Assembly (NCBI RefSeq): GCF_001419765.1
Contig: NZ_LIRK01000053.1
Coordinates: forward strand, 1 to 48,928
Origin: Streptomyces torulosus
GTDB lineage: Bacteria > Actinomycetota > Actinomycetes > Streptomycetales > Streptomycetaceae
DNA: 48,928 nucleotides
Reading direction: 5' to 3'
This document shows positions 42,401 through 48,928 of the stretch, one piece after another. The notes under the pieces were generated by a model. That model worked only from the letters and a program-made list of their open reading frames with translations, made no database searches and was not told where the DNA came from. Position 1 is the stretch's first letter; every line of letters starts with the position of its first letter. The translations under genes were made by a program, and so were the position numbers.

Positions 42401-42509
42401 ACTCGGAAGAGTAGTGGCCGAGGTCGTCGGTGATGGCAAGGGTCTGGACAGCATCATCGCCGGCGCCTTCCACGGCGTACGTCTGGACGCCGAGCAGGAG
42501 GCCGACTAA
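39408..42509 (+). CDS. hsdR: Type I restriction endonuclease/translocase subunit
   Basis: A 1033-residue HsdR starting at GTG 39408, three bases after the hsdS stop. The N-terminal nuclease has 'DSIDLVAFINGIPVATFELK', the D...ExK of the PD-(D/E)xK fold. Two RecA-like helicase domains follow with Walker A 'SAGSGKTNTIGW', DEAH-box 'VIADEAHSSQ', motif III 'FFAFTATPKPKT' and late motifs 'DKFQTGFDQPLLCAMYVDK' and 'QTLSRLNRTF'. The C-terminal helical part binds the methylase core. All key residues are present, so the system should restrict unmodified DNA. Confidence 0.96.
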   Translation: MVDLTYEEQFERQICEHLAAHGWLYSPNGEGYDADRALYPDDIFDWFEELDPHAWQRSIGSGPRADSAKEALLDLIVQLRSTPLDNKGGGPGGTLQLLRSDVPIGLRDELKMVQWRPADPTNASRTAAYDKVRLRIMRQVHYSRQKPHDSIDLVAFINGIPVATFELKTNFKQSIDAAVKQYAQDRKPKAEPLLAFGTGALVHFVVTESEVRMTTHLDGENTYFLPFNQGDNGGAGNPVNEHGPATAYLWEQVMARNTWLDIFGSMLFVDAKSTTNAITRERKTSTNVIFPRFHQWQAVSRMVEQVKAESVGGRFLIQHSAGSGKTNTIGWTAHRLSNLHDDTGRKVFDTVIVITDRTVLDDQMQRAVLQIEGKPDYVYNVDRRARTDQGSKSRALLKALQDRRRIVVVTIQTFPAVLKLLSQDDSLAGHRFAVIADEAHSSQAGATAKKVRQVLRAGGQEVDEGTEVDAEDTINAFADAPTPNVSFFAFTATPKPKTIELFGRRETPDAKPSAFDVYSMKQAIQEGFILDVLPRYQNYGTIYQIAEAIKKNGVNVSAADEDNLVEKTEAAKALKRFVRLHPTNIAQKVEIIVEHFRANVASMLGGHAKAMIVTSERKHALRYKLAIDKYIKSKGYDLGTLVAFSGTLDDPESGIHDEVSEAKMNPGAGPDLAEAFAEPNYRVMIAADKFQTGFDQPLLCAMYVDKRLDNIQAVQTLSRLNRTFRSGNLVKDRVFILDFINEPKDIQAEFAKYYEEAEIETETNPNQLHVLAMGLRTFGIFDTQDVAQFVQGAQDGDRNAITAAMSRAQDRFAQAWDQAQDDEDTQAAERLEQFRKNVSSFVRLYDFLSQVYDYSGSPLEDLCAFCRELAQWIKAERTHDEIDISSARLVAIEQKDKGVTNASVTEKGDKLTGPSALGTAKVKDPEMVPLLEVIDTLNTLFDDLSESAVAGLMALVIKAAKSDEVLRSRALENSLENFLKSEKVRDRILDTLLAAPGELGRVVAEVVGDGKGLDSIIAGAFHGVRLDAEQEAD

Positions 42510-42722
42510 CAGCACGTATCAACGTACCCTGGACGAACGGTCGTTGGGCTCGCGCCGGGTCATCACCCGGCTGCGGGTGCGCCGGTACTTCTGCGACCGC
42601 AGGAGCTGCCCGCACGACCTTCGTCGAGCAGGTGCGGGGGCTGTCCGCGCGCTACCGCCGTTCCAGCACCGGGCTGGCTGCGGTCGATCACGATCGAGCT
42701 CGGCGGCCGTCCCGCCGCACCG
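42510..42722 (+). pseudogene. Decayed ISL3-type transposase fragment
   Basis: Three reading frames in sequence give one transposase: frame A with 'STYQRTLDERSLGSRRVITR' and 'LRVRRYFCDRRSCP' (about 42510-42607), frame B with 'TFVEQVRGLSARYRRSSTGL' (about 42608-42672) and frame C with 'ITIELGGRPAA' (about 42675-42710). This is the N-terminal zinc-finger part of ISL3-family transposases. Two frameshifts and the missing rest make it dead. The remaining bases to 42933 hold no recognisable gene. The remnant marks an old insertion between the hsd operon and the GHKL gene. Confidence 0.7.
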
Positions 42723-42933
42723 TCATCGAGGAAGGCGCCGCCCAACCTGAGCAGCGTCGCACCGTGCCACCGCCCGGGCACTGGCCGATTCACGAGGCCA
42801 TCCCGCTCGTGCTGGCTGCTGGCTCCAAGGCGAGGACGACGAGGAGGCCCCTCCGTGAGCATCTCCGTCGCCGAGCACGCTCCCCACCGCGCCCACCGAT
42901 AGGGTTGGCGGCGTCGGAGCGAGGAGGGAAACC

Positions 42934-44976
42934 ATGGCGCTGACCACGTCGCTGGCTGGCCGGGTTCGGAACACGAGCCTGCCGAAGAGCCATGCCCTCT
43001 TGCCGCTCCTTGAGGCCGTAGTTAATGGCATTCAGGCGATCGACGCCCGATTCGGCGACGACGTCGAGCGTGGCCGTCTGAGCGTCAGGATCCAGCGCAG
43101 CCCGCAGGAGGAACTCGACCTCGTTCACGCTAGCCCTGGGCGAGTGGCGCTGAAGCCCATCGTCGGCTTCAGCGTCGAGGACAACGGGGTGGGCTTCACC
43201 CCGGAGAACATGACCTCGTTCGAGACGCTGGACAGCGACCACAAGGCCGCCATCGGCTGCCGTGGTGTGGGACGCCTGCTCTGGCTCAAGGCGTTCGACA
43301 GAGTCTCGATCCGCAGCGCCTATGAGGACGAAGCCGGAGTCCTCCACGGACGGCAGTTCCGGTTCTCCGTCGAGGGGGAGGTCGAGCCGGACGGGGAAGC
43401 GGACGGCCTAGGCAATGTCGGCACGATCGTGAGCCTCGACGGGTTCAGGAAGCCCTTTCAGCAGAGCGCGGTGAAGTCCGTCGACGCCATCGCTCGCGAG
43501 ACGTTCGAGCACTGCATCTGGTACTTCCTCCGCCCAGGGGGCGCGCCTGACATTACGGTGACCGACGACGTCGAGACCGTCTCGCTCAACGACCTCATGG
43601 CCGACTTTGTGTTCTCCGAGATGCCGACGACCTCGATCGACGTCAAGGGTGAGAAGTTCGAGATGGTCAACCTCTGTCTCAAGTCCTCGACGCGTAATCC
43701 CGCGCCGCGGCTGTACTGGTGCGCCGCGAGCCGCGTGGTCATGGAGGAGAACCTCACGAGCAAGGTGCCCGGGCTCTACGGGAGACTCAAGGACGAAGCG
43801 TCCTCCCAGTTCACGTATGTCTGTTACCTGTCTTCCGTCTTCCTGGACAACCACGTCCGCGCGGACCGCACGGCCTTCGACATCGCCGAGCGCGTGCCGG
43901 GCGCGGCGCTGATCGAAGACGTGTCGCTGGACGACATCCGCGAGGGCGTGCTGAAGGAAGTCGAGAGGATCCTCGTCGGCCCGCTCAGCGCAGCGCGCGA
44001 GGAGGGCAAGGCTCGGGTCAACGAGTTCGTGAGCAACCGTGCGCCGAGGTACCGGCCCGTTCTGTCGCGGCTCGAGTCGCTCGGCGTGAGCGTGGATCCG
44101 TCCATCAAGGACCACGACCTTGAGTTGTTGCTGCACGGCAACCTCCAGAAGCTCGAAGCCACCGCGATCGCCGAGGGCCAGGCCGTCTTCGCCGAAGTCG
44201 GCTCCTCTCGGCCGGAGGACTACAACGAACGGCTCACTCGGTATCTGGGCATGGTGACGGACATCAACCAGTCCGACCTGGCCGCGTACGTCTCACGCCG
44301 GCGAGTGATGCTCGACGTACTCGCCAGACGGATCAGGTCCGACGACGAGGGCAGGTACAGCAAGGAGGACGCCATCCACTCGCTGATCTTCCCGATGCGG
44401 ACCGACTCGAACGAGATCGGCACCGACGCCTCGAACCTGTGGATCATCGACGAGCGGCTTGCGTTCCACGACTACCTTGCCTCCGACAAGACGCTCAAGA
44501 GCATGCCGATTACAGGATCCGACTCGACGAGGGAGCCCGACGTGCTCGCGACTCGGCTCGTCGGCTCCCCCGTGCTGGCCGCGGAGGGCGAGACGCTCCC
44601 GCTGCCGTCCATCGTCGTGATCGAGATCAAACGGCCGATGCGTAACGATGCGGCTGAGGACAAAGATCCGATCCAGCAGTGCCTGGAGTATGTGAAGCGT
44701 GTGCGCGCCGGTGGCGTGAAGACCACATCGGGGCGGCAGATCCCCGAGACGCATGAGGCGCCCGCTTTCTGCTACGTGGTCGCCGATCTCACGCCGAAGA
44801 TGGTGGATAGGTGCAAGTATGCGAGCCTGCGTCCCACTCATGACGGAATGGGTTACTTCGGTTTCAACGAGCCGTACAAGGCATACATCGAAGTGGTGAG
44901 CTTCGACCGTCTCGTCAACGCGGCCACCGAGCGGAACCGAGCGTTCTTCGACAAGTTGGGACTTCCGTCCAGTTAA
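42934..44976 (+). CDS. GHKL ATPase with C-terminal PD-(D/E)xK-like domain (MORC/MutL-like)
   Basis: A 680-residue protein. The GHKL ATP-binding fold has the N box 'EAVVNGIQAID' (E27, N31), G1 'VEDNGVGF' (82-89) and the lid glycines 'GCRGVGRL' (108-115), with a following S5-like domain. Near the C-terminus D536, 'IVVIEIKRP' with E564 and K566, and 'QCLEY' (Q582, Y586) match the PD-(D/E)xK plus QxxxY layout of RecB-type nucleases. Such GHKL-nuclease proteins were described beside restriction systems as the prokaryotic relatives of MORC; from memory of that work. It follows the type I operon here, so a DNA-clamping and cutting defence role is likely. The start follows GAGGAGG. Confidence 0.72.
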   Translation: MALTTSLAGRVRNTSLPKSHALLPLLEAVVNGIQAIDARFGDDVERGRLSVRIQRSPQEELDLVHASPGRVALKPIVGFSVEDNGVGFTPENMTSFETLDSDHKAAIGCRGVGRLLWLKAFDRVSIRSAYEDEAGVLHGRQFRFSVEGEVEPDGEADGLGNVGTIVSLDGFRKPFQQSAVKSVDAIARETFEHCIWYFLRPGGAPDITVTDDVETVSLNDLMADFVFSEMPTTSIDVKGEKFEMVNLCLKSSTRNPAPRLYWCAASRVVMEENLTSKVPGLYGRLKDEASSQFTYVCYLSSVFLDNHVRADRTAFDIAERVPGAALIEDVSLDDIREGVLKEVERILVGPLSAAREEGKARVNEFVSNRAPRYRPVLSRLESLGVSVDPSIKDHDLELLLHGNLQKLEATAIAEGQAVFAEVGSSRPEDYNERLTRYLGMVTDINQSDLAAYVSRRRVMLDVLARRIRSDDEGRYSKEDAIHSLIFPMRTDSNEIGTDASNLWIIDERLAFHDYLASDKTLKSMPITGSDSTREPDVLATRLVGSPVLAAEGETLPLPSIVVIEIKRPMRNDAAEDKDPIQQCLEYVKRVRAGGVKTTSGRQIPETHEAPAFCYVVADLTPKMVDRCKYASLRPTHDGMGYFGFNEPYKAYIEVVSFDRLVNAATERNRAFFDKLGLPSS

Positions 44977-45037
44977 TCGATGACGGGGTTATTTGAATGC
45001 AACGATCCGCAACACCCTGCATCCCCGGGACCTTGTA

Positions 45038-45601
45038 TCAGGACTCTGCAGCCTTGGTGGCCTGCCATTCGTGGTCGAGCATTGAGTGGATGACGGAGTC
45101 TCGCCACTCCCCGGCCTTCTGGATGTGCCCGCGGATGGTTCCCTCTTCGACCATGCCGGCGGCCGCCATGGTTTTCGCCGACGCCGCATTGTGCGGGGAG
45201 CGTGCGCCCCAAATGCGGTGCAGACCGAGGTCTTCGAACCCGAGGCCGAGGAGTAGCTGCACGGTTTCCAGGCCGTAGCCAACGCCCCAGGCGTCCGGGC
45301 GAAGCGCGAAGCCCATGGTGGCTGCGCGCTGCTGGTGCGGGTCTGTTGCGATCCTGCCGAACCCGATCAGGTCGTTCGTGTCTCGCTCGACTACGGCGAG
45401 CGCGTACTCGCTGCGCGGCTCCTCGGTCGCGGCAGCGATTGACCGGGCCACGATGTGGCCGACCTGCTCGCGGGTCCGCGGCTCGAACGACAGGTGCTCC
45501 GTTGCTTCCTGGTTGCCATAGATCGCGAACACTCCGTCCACATCGTCGCTGGTGAGTTCGCGGAGGCCGAGACGCTGGCTGGAACGCTGGACCGGGTACA
45601 T
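45038..45601 (-). CDS. GNAT-family acetyltransferase (RimJ/RimL type)
   Basis: A 187-residue GNAT enzyme. ATG 45601 is chosen because the frame upstream of it overlaps the next gene and is not conserved in type. Characteristic parts are 'LGLRELTSDDVDGVFAIYGN' at the N-terminus, the acetyl-CoA site 'GFALRPDAWGVGYGLETVQL' and 'LGLHRIWGARSPHNAASAKT' with 'AAGMVEEG', all as in RimJ/RimL-like N-acetyltransferases. The substrate may be a protein N-terminus or a small amine. It lies ten bases behind the regulator gene and is probably cotranscribed with it. Confidence 0.88.
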   Translation of the reverse strand: MYPVQRSSQRLGLRELTSDDVDGVFAIYGNQEATEHLSFEPRTREQVGHIVARSIAAATEEPRSEYALAVVERDTNDLIGFGRIATDPHQQRAATMGFALRPDAWGVGYGLETVQLLLGLGFEDLGLHRIWGARSPHNAASAKTMAAAGMVEEGTIRGHIQKAGEWRDSVIHSMLDHEWQATKAAES

Positions 45602-45611
45602 GCCAGGAACC

Positions 45612-46982
45612 CTACCGTTGCGTTCCGCCGGGGAGGGCTGGTCGTCGTGGCGGGTAAACCGCGAGTTCTTCCCGCAGGTCACGGGCCATGAGAGCGGTGC
45701 GCACGCCGTTCGTCGTCAGGGCTTGGCGGACGCGCAGGGCCGAGACGACGATGCCGTTGTTCCTGAAATTGGCCGGGAGGTCCAGCACGGGGCGGATGGC
45801 CTGCGCTGCTCCGTCGACGTCACCGCTGTAGATGTAGATGAGGGCCAGGTTGCACTGCGCGCCGGCCAGATCGCCGAACGCCCAGTTGGGGTTTGCTGGG
45901 TCGCGGAAGCCTTGCACGGCCAGCTCTGCCTGGGCGGTGAGGTCTGCGTTGCCGTCGCCGAGGAGGGCAGAGGCTTCCACGGCGTAGTACCGCTGCTTCT
46001 CCAGAGAGTAGGTGAGGAGGCCACCGAGTTGATCGAGTTCGTCGGGTATGACCTGCTCTCGTAGGTCGTTCGCCGCTCGGTTCGACGCCTGGACCGTCTC
46101 GTCGTCGCCGAGGACGGCTGCCGCGCGTGCCTGGAGACCAAGGAGCCACAGGCCGACCGTGCCTCGGAGGTCGGTGGCAAGGGCCGTGCCCTTCTGGGCA
46201 TAGAACAGGGCGTCGCCGGGCCGGTCCGCCCAGTATTCGATGAGGGACTGGAGTCCACTGACGAGGGACATGAGTGCCGTGTGTTCGGCGTCCTTGGCGA
46301 ATGCCGCAGCTAGCAGACTCATCGTCCGCGCCTGCTCACGGTCTTCCATGTCGTTGAAGCCCTTGGCCACGAGGAACGCAGTGATAGCGGCCATGAAGTT
46401 GAGGTCGCGAAGCTGCGATGGCCGGTGTTTACCGGTCTCCAGGTTGCAGATGATCTGGTCCTGAACGTCCAGGAGGGTGTCCCAGATCTCCGATAGCGGG
46501 ACTCGGGGGTAGTCGGTAACAAGCCGAGCCACCTGGTCGTGAAGCAACGGGAGCGTGTTCTCTCCCAGCCTGTCTCGATCCGTGTGGAGAACGTACTGCC
46601 TCGCACGTCGAACGGCCATCGCGCCGCTCCTTTTCATGTCTCTCAGGTCCATGCCGGGTTCGGCATGGAGTGCAGTGGGCGACGTGCCAGCCAGAGGGGC
46701 GAAGTCCGGCGTGGTTCCCTCGGGGACCTGTGTCCACAGCGCATCGATGCTGTAGTTGGTCATGGCGACGACCACCCTGCGGAAGTCGCCTTGAGGTTTC
46801 CGCTTCCCGTAGTACCAGGCCAAGTAGGTCGACTGGGCTGGCTCCAAGCCTTTCAGCCCCAGCCCTTCGGCCGCCTCTCTGAACGGAGGGAGGAAGTCCT
46901 TGTAGTCACGCAGTTCGCGCTCATTTAGCCAGTGCTGGAAGAACGTGACCAACTGGTGCCTCCCATCCGCTTCGTTCAGCAC
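45612..46982 (-). CDS. Actinobacterial regulator with TPR-like repeats
   Basis: A 456-residue protein. The N-terminal 75 residues ('GHLGLKGLEPAQSTYLAWYY'-like region, 'GKRKPQGDFRRVVVAMTNYS') look like a helix-turn-helix domain of the XRE-related regulators of Streptomyces. The rest is helical, with repeating Ala-rich pairs as in tetratricopeptide repeats ('DLRGTVGLWLLGLQARAAAV', 'WAFGDLAGAQCNLALIYIYS'). Proteins of this build sense small peptides or other ligands, but no ligand is known here. The control region has a short inverted repeat at 47026-47040. It is divergent from the ATPase gene. Confidence 0.7.
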   Translation of the reverse strand: MLNEADGRHQLVTFFQHWLNERELRDYKDFLPPFREAAEGLGLKGLEPAQSTYLAWYYGKRKPQGDFRRVVVAMTNYSIDALWTQVPEGTTPDFAPLAGTSPTALHAEPGMDLRDMKRSGAMAVRRARQYVLHTDRDRLGENTLPLLHDQVARLVTDYPRVPLSEIWDTLLDVQDQIICNLETGKHRPSQLRDLNFMAAITAFLVAKGFNDMEDREQARTMSLLAAAFAKDAEHTALMSLVSGLQSLIEYWADRPGDALFYAQKGTALATDLRGTVGLWLLGLQARAAAVLGDDETVQASNRAANDLREQVIPDELDQLGGLLTYSLEKQRYYAVEASALLGDGNADLTAQAELAVQGFRDPANPNWAFGDLAGAQCNLALIYIYSGDVDGAAQAIRPVLDLPANFRNNGIVVSALRVRQALTTNGVRTALMARDLREELAVYPPRRPALPGGTQR

Positions 46983-47025
46983 GTCCTAGGCACGACGGTA
47001 AGTCGCTCACGCTGACAACTTGCCC

Positions 47026-47040
47026 AGTACAGAAGGTACT
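47026..47040. promoter_or_regulatory. Inverted repeat AGTAC-N5-GTACT, candidate operator
   Basis: A perfect five-base inverted repeat 44 bases upstream of the TPR regulator start, in the 224-base gap between divergent genes. It is a plausible autoregulatory site. No other element was recognised in the gap. Confidence 0.4.
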
Positions 47041-47206
47041 TAGCTGGTCCGAGAAGGATCCGAGAAACAGACGAGAAGCCAGGTCACCGCTGTACCAGGA
47101 GACGAGAAGAAGACGGGGATAGATCCGCAAGGCCACGGCTGCAACGCTCGTACCACCCCTCGCAGAGAGTGCCCGAGCGAGCACAGTCGTGGAAACAGAG
47201 GTCCCC

Positions 47207-47761
47207 GTGAACGCGCAGATGGTGAGCGCCGCTCTCGCCCTTCCCCCGGCGGGCGCACGCACAACTGAGGCACCGGCCCTCGTTGCCGAGCCGGAGACGG
47301 ATCGAGAGGTTGACGCCGGCCAGGAGCCGACTCCTCTACGCCCGCAGTCGTGGCAGCGCAGCTGGCGTATAGAGGCCTGCGTCCCCCGACTTGCTCGCCT
47401 GCACGCCCGTACACGGCTGGGGGTGATGGCTTGGTCCGGCAACCGGAACTCCGCCGTACGGATCATCACCGAAGTCGTACGGAACGCCGTGGATCACGTC
47501 GGCAAGGGCATCGTCGAGCTGACGTTGTCCGCTGACGAAGACGAGGTGCTGTTCATCGACGTGACCGACCCGCGCCCCGGAGATGAGAACCTCGAGGGAG
47601 CCCTCGCCGGTGGCCATGGGACGGGGCTTTGGCTCGTGCGGCAACTGGGCGGCGAAGTCAGTTGGTTCCCAGCCGAGTCCGGGCACGGCAAGACCATCCG
47701 CGTGCGGATGCAGCCGCCCGGCGAGACCGGATCTGCAACCCCGGCCGTCGAGGCCCCCTGA
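47207..47761 (+). CDS. Small histidine-kinase-like ATPase (anti-sigma type)
   Basis: The 184-residue protein has one HATPase_c domain: N box 'RIITEVVRNAVDHVGKG', G1 'FIDVTDPRPG' and G2 'GGHGTGLWLVRQLGGEVSWF'. It has no histidine phosphorylation site and no receiver or sensor domain. This is the RsbW-like group very common in Streptomyces, whose members act as anti-sigma factors or partner with XRE regulators. The G1 box reads DxRPG where D-x-G-x-G is usual, so ATP binding may be weakened. The GTG at 47207 (AGAGG upstream) is chosen; GTG 47189 is possible. A strong hairpin follows the stop. Confidence 0.75.
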   Translation: MNAQMVSAALALPPAGARTTEAPALVAEPETDREVDAGQEPTPLRPQSWQRSWRIEACVPRLARLHARTRLGVMAWSGNRNSAVRIITEVVRNAVDHVGKGIVELTLSADEDEVLFIDVTDPRPGDENLEGALAGGHGTGLWLVRQLGGEVSWFPAESGHGKTIRVRMQPPGETGSATPAVEAP

Positions 47762-47765
47762 CCGG

Positions 47766-47819
47766 CCGCCGGGCGGCAGACGCCACCTCCCCAAGGTATG
47801 AGCCCCTGCCGCCCGGCGG
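47766..47819 (+). terminator. Perfect 14-bp stem hairpin after the ATPase gene
   Basis: CCGCCGGGCGGCAG (47766-47779) and its exact complement (47806-47819) enclose a 26-base loop, five bases after the stop; TCTTCC follows. It should end transcription before the last gene. Confidence 0.7.
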
Positions 47820-47921
47820 TCTTCCAACCCCCACACGAGGCCCCCATGCCCCTCTTAATGCGTTCAAGACGGGCCCCTGCCCTGCCTGTTGTCGCCCTCC
47901 ACAGGCTCGGGGGGTGCCCCG

Positions 47922-48908
47922 ATGGCCACCAGTGACATGTCCCTGACCCCGCACCCTGCGGGTTACGACGACGACTTGCGCCTAGCCCTGGAAGACCTCC
48001 TGCTCGACCGGTGGCTCTCCACCAAGACGCTGCTCGCCAACACCCGCAGCTGGGCACTGCGCACGTCCCGCAGCCAGGTCCTCGCGGCCGGCGCCGCGAA
48101 GGGTGACGCCATCGCGGCCTGGTGCGCGGAGGAGCCCACAGACGCCAACGCCCTGATGATGCGGGCCCGCGTCATGACCCATCGGGTCCTGGTCGCTCAC
48201 CGCAGCAAAGCAGACCGTCACACCCTGCTCCCTAGGGTCAGCGCCGCACGCGCGGCATGCGAGGACGCTGCTCGCCGCTGGCCAGCTGACCCCGTTCCCT
48301 GGGTGTGCCTGCTCGCGCTCGCCCAGTTGGACGTCGACCCCAGGCGTTGGCACGCCGTTGACCACTGGGCGAATCCGCCCGAAGCCATGCTGCCCCGAGG
48401 GCCGTGGCCGCTGCTGTGGCAGGTGGACAGGCGCGACTGGCCCAACAGGGAGGCTTATCACCGGATGCTCCAGTGCTTGCAGGCCCGCGGCACTGGAGCC
48501 GTGGACTTCACGCGCTGGGTCTCATCTCAGGCGAAGCCGGGATCCGTGCAGCTGCCCTTGCCCTTGTACGCCTGGGTCGAGGAGTACCGGTCTCGGATGG
48601 CGAGCAGGCAGGTCGCAAGCACTCTCGGCTTCTGGGACAACGAGCAGGTCCGGCACTACGTCGAGCGGGCAAGAGACGGCTGGTTCGCCCATGTCACCGA
48701 AATGAGCACCTGCTCCCTGCTGGACCTGAACTATCTGGCCTACACGCTGACTGCCTGTGGCCTGCCAGGCGCGGCAGAGGTGTTCACGGCGATCGGCCCC
48801 TTCGCCACTCCCGCGCCCTGGCAGCACGTCAGCGAAAGCCGGTGGTGGCAGGACGACTTCCTCCAAGCGCGCAACTACGCGATGAAGCGCGAGCGGAGCC
48901 GCAGATGA
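47922..48908 (+). CDS. Unknown Streptomyces-type protein
   Basis: A 328-residue protein of unknown function, ATG 47922 with GGGGGG upstream (the frame is open to 47889). It is rich in Trp, Arg and Ala, probably all-helical and cytosolic ('ALEDLLLDRWLSTKTLLANT', 'HRVLVAHRSKADRHTLLPRV', 'AARRWPADPVPWVCLLALAQ', 'FGFWDNEQVRHYVERARDGW'-like segment). The regular helix pairs recall TPR-like folds. It lies downstream of a terminator, so it should have its own promoter, and it ends 20 bases before the window edge. Whether it belongs to the element or to the chromosome cannot be decided. Confidence 0.6.
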   Translation: MATSDMSLTPHPAGYDDDLRLALEDLLLDRWLSTKTLLANTRSWALRTSRSQVLAAGAAKGDAIAAWCAEEPTDANALMMRARVMTHRVLVAHRSKADRHTLLPRVSAARAACEDAARRWPADPVPWVCLLALAQLDVDPRRWHAVDHWANPPEAMLPRGPWPLLWQVDRRDWPNREAYHRMLQCLQARGTGAVDFTRWVSSQAKPGSVQLPLPLYAWVEEYRSRMASRQVASTLGFWDNEQVRHYVERARDGWFAHVTEMSTCSLLDLNYLAYTLTACGLPGAAEVFTAIGPFATPAPWQHVSESRWWQDDFLQARNYAMKRERSRR

Positions 48909-48928
48909 GCAGCCGCGCACCCCCGCCC

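Overview
The window is high-GC actinobacterial DNA, almost certainly Streptomyces. The dgt / FAD reductase / dnaG / HrdA-type sigma / ABC exporter / sugar kinase order, the frequent GTG starts and the tRNA-Asn pair fit that genus. Positions 1 to about 13.6 kb look like stable chromosome: the 3' end of a sirohydrochlorin chelatase gene, a dGTPase, an FAD-dependent reductase, DNA primase, a principal-type sigma factor, a heterodimeric ABC exporter on the minus strand, an FGGY sugar kinase, a small YtxH-like protein, two identical tRNA-Asn genes and a tRNA with a CAT anticodon. || From about 13.6 kb an integrated element begins directly behind the CAT tRNA. It has a tyrosine integrase reading towards the tRNA, a divergent excisionase-like gene, a serine recombinase that lacks its catalytic domain, and a cI-like XRE regulator with a membrane partner, divergent from a ParB operon. 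A chain of small, overlapping genes and DNA-metabolism genes follows: an adenine-methylase-like protein, a ParB-like nuclease-domain protein and a ParB-methyltransferase fusion. Next comes a phage head and packaging module at 25.6 to 35.8 kb: small and large terminase, portal, scaffold, decoration protein, major capsid, connector-like proteins and a minor head protein. Two HEPN-like genes, each with an R-x4-H motif, sit on either side of the portal gene. || No tail, tape-measure, lysis or host-recognition gene is visible after the minor head gene. Instead there is a complete type I restriction-modification operon (hsdM, hsdS, hsdR), a decayed ISL3-type transposase fragment and a GHKL ATPase with a C-terminal PD-(D/E)xK-like region (MORC/MutL-like). 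The last 4 kb hold an acetyltransferase, a TPR-type regulator, a small histidine-kinase-like ATPase and an unknown protein. I cannot tell whether these belong to the element. No second copy of the tRNA 3' end was seen, so the right attachment site probably lies beyond the window or has been lost. || The leading interpretation is a Streptomyces element that makes its own heads and packages its own DNA but has no tail genes of its own. It may be a capsid-forming phage satellite, or a prophage whose tail region was replaced by a defence island. The HEPN genes, the type I system and the GHKL-nuclease would be its anti-phage cargo. All function calls come from reading the sequence; no database search was run.
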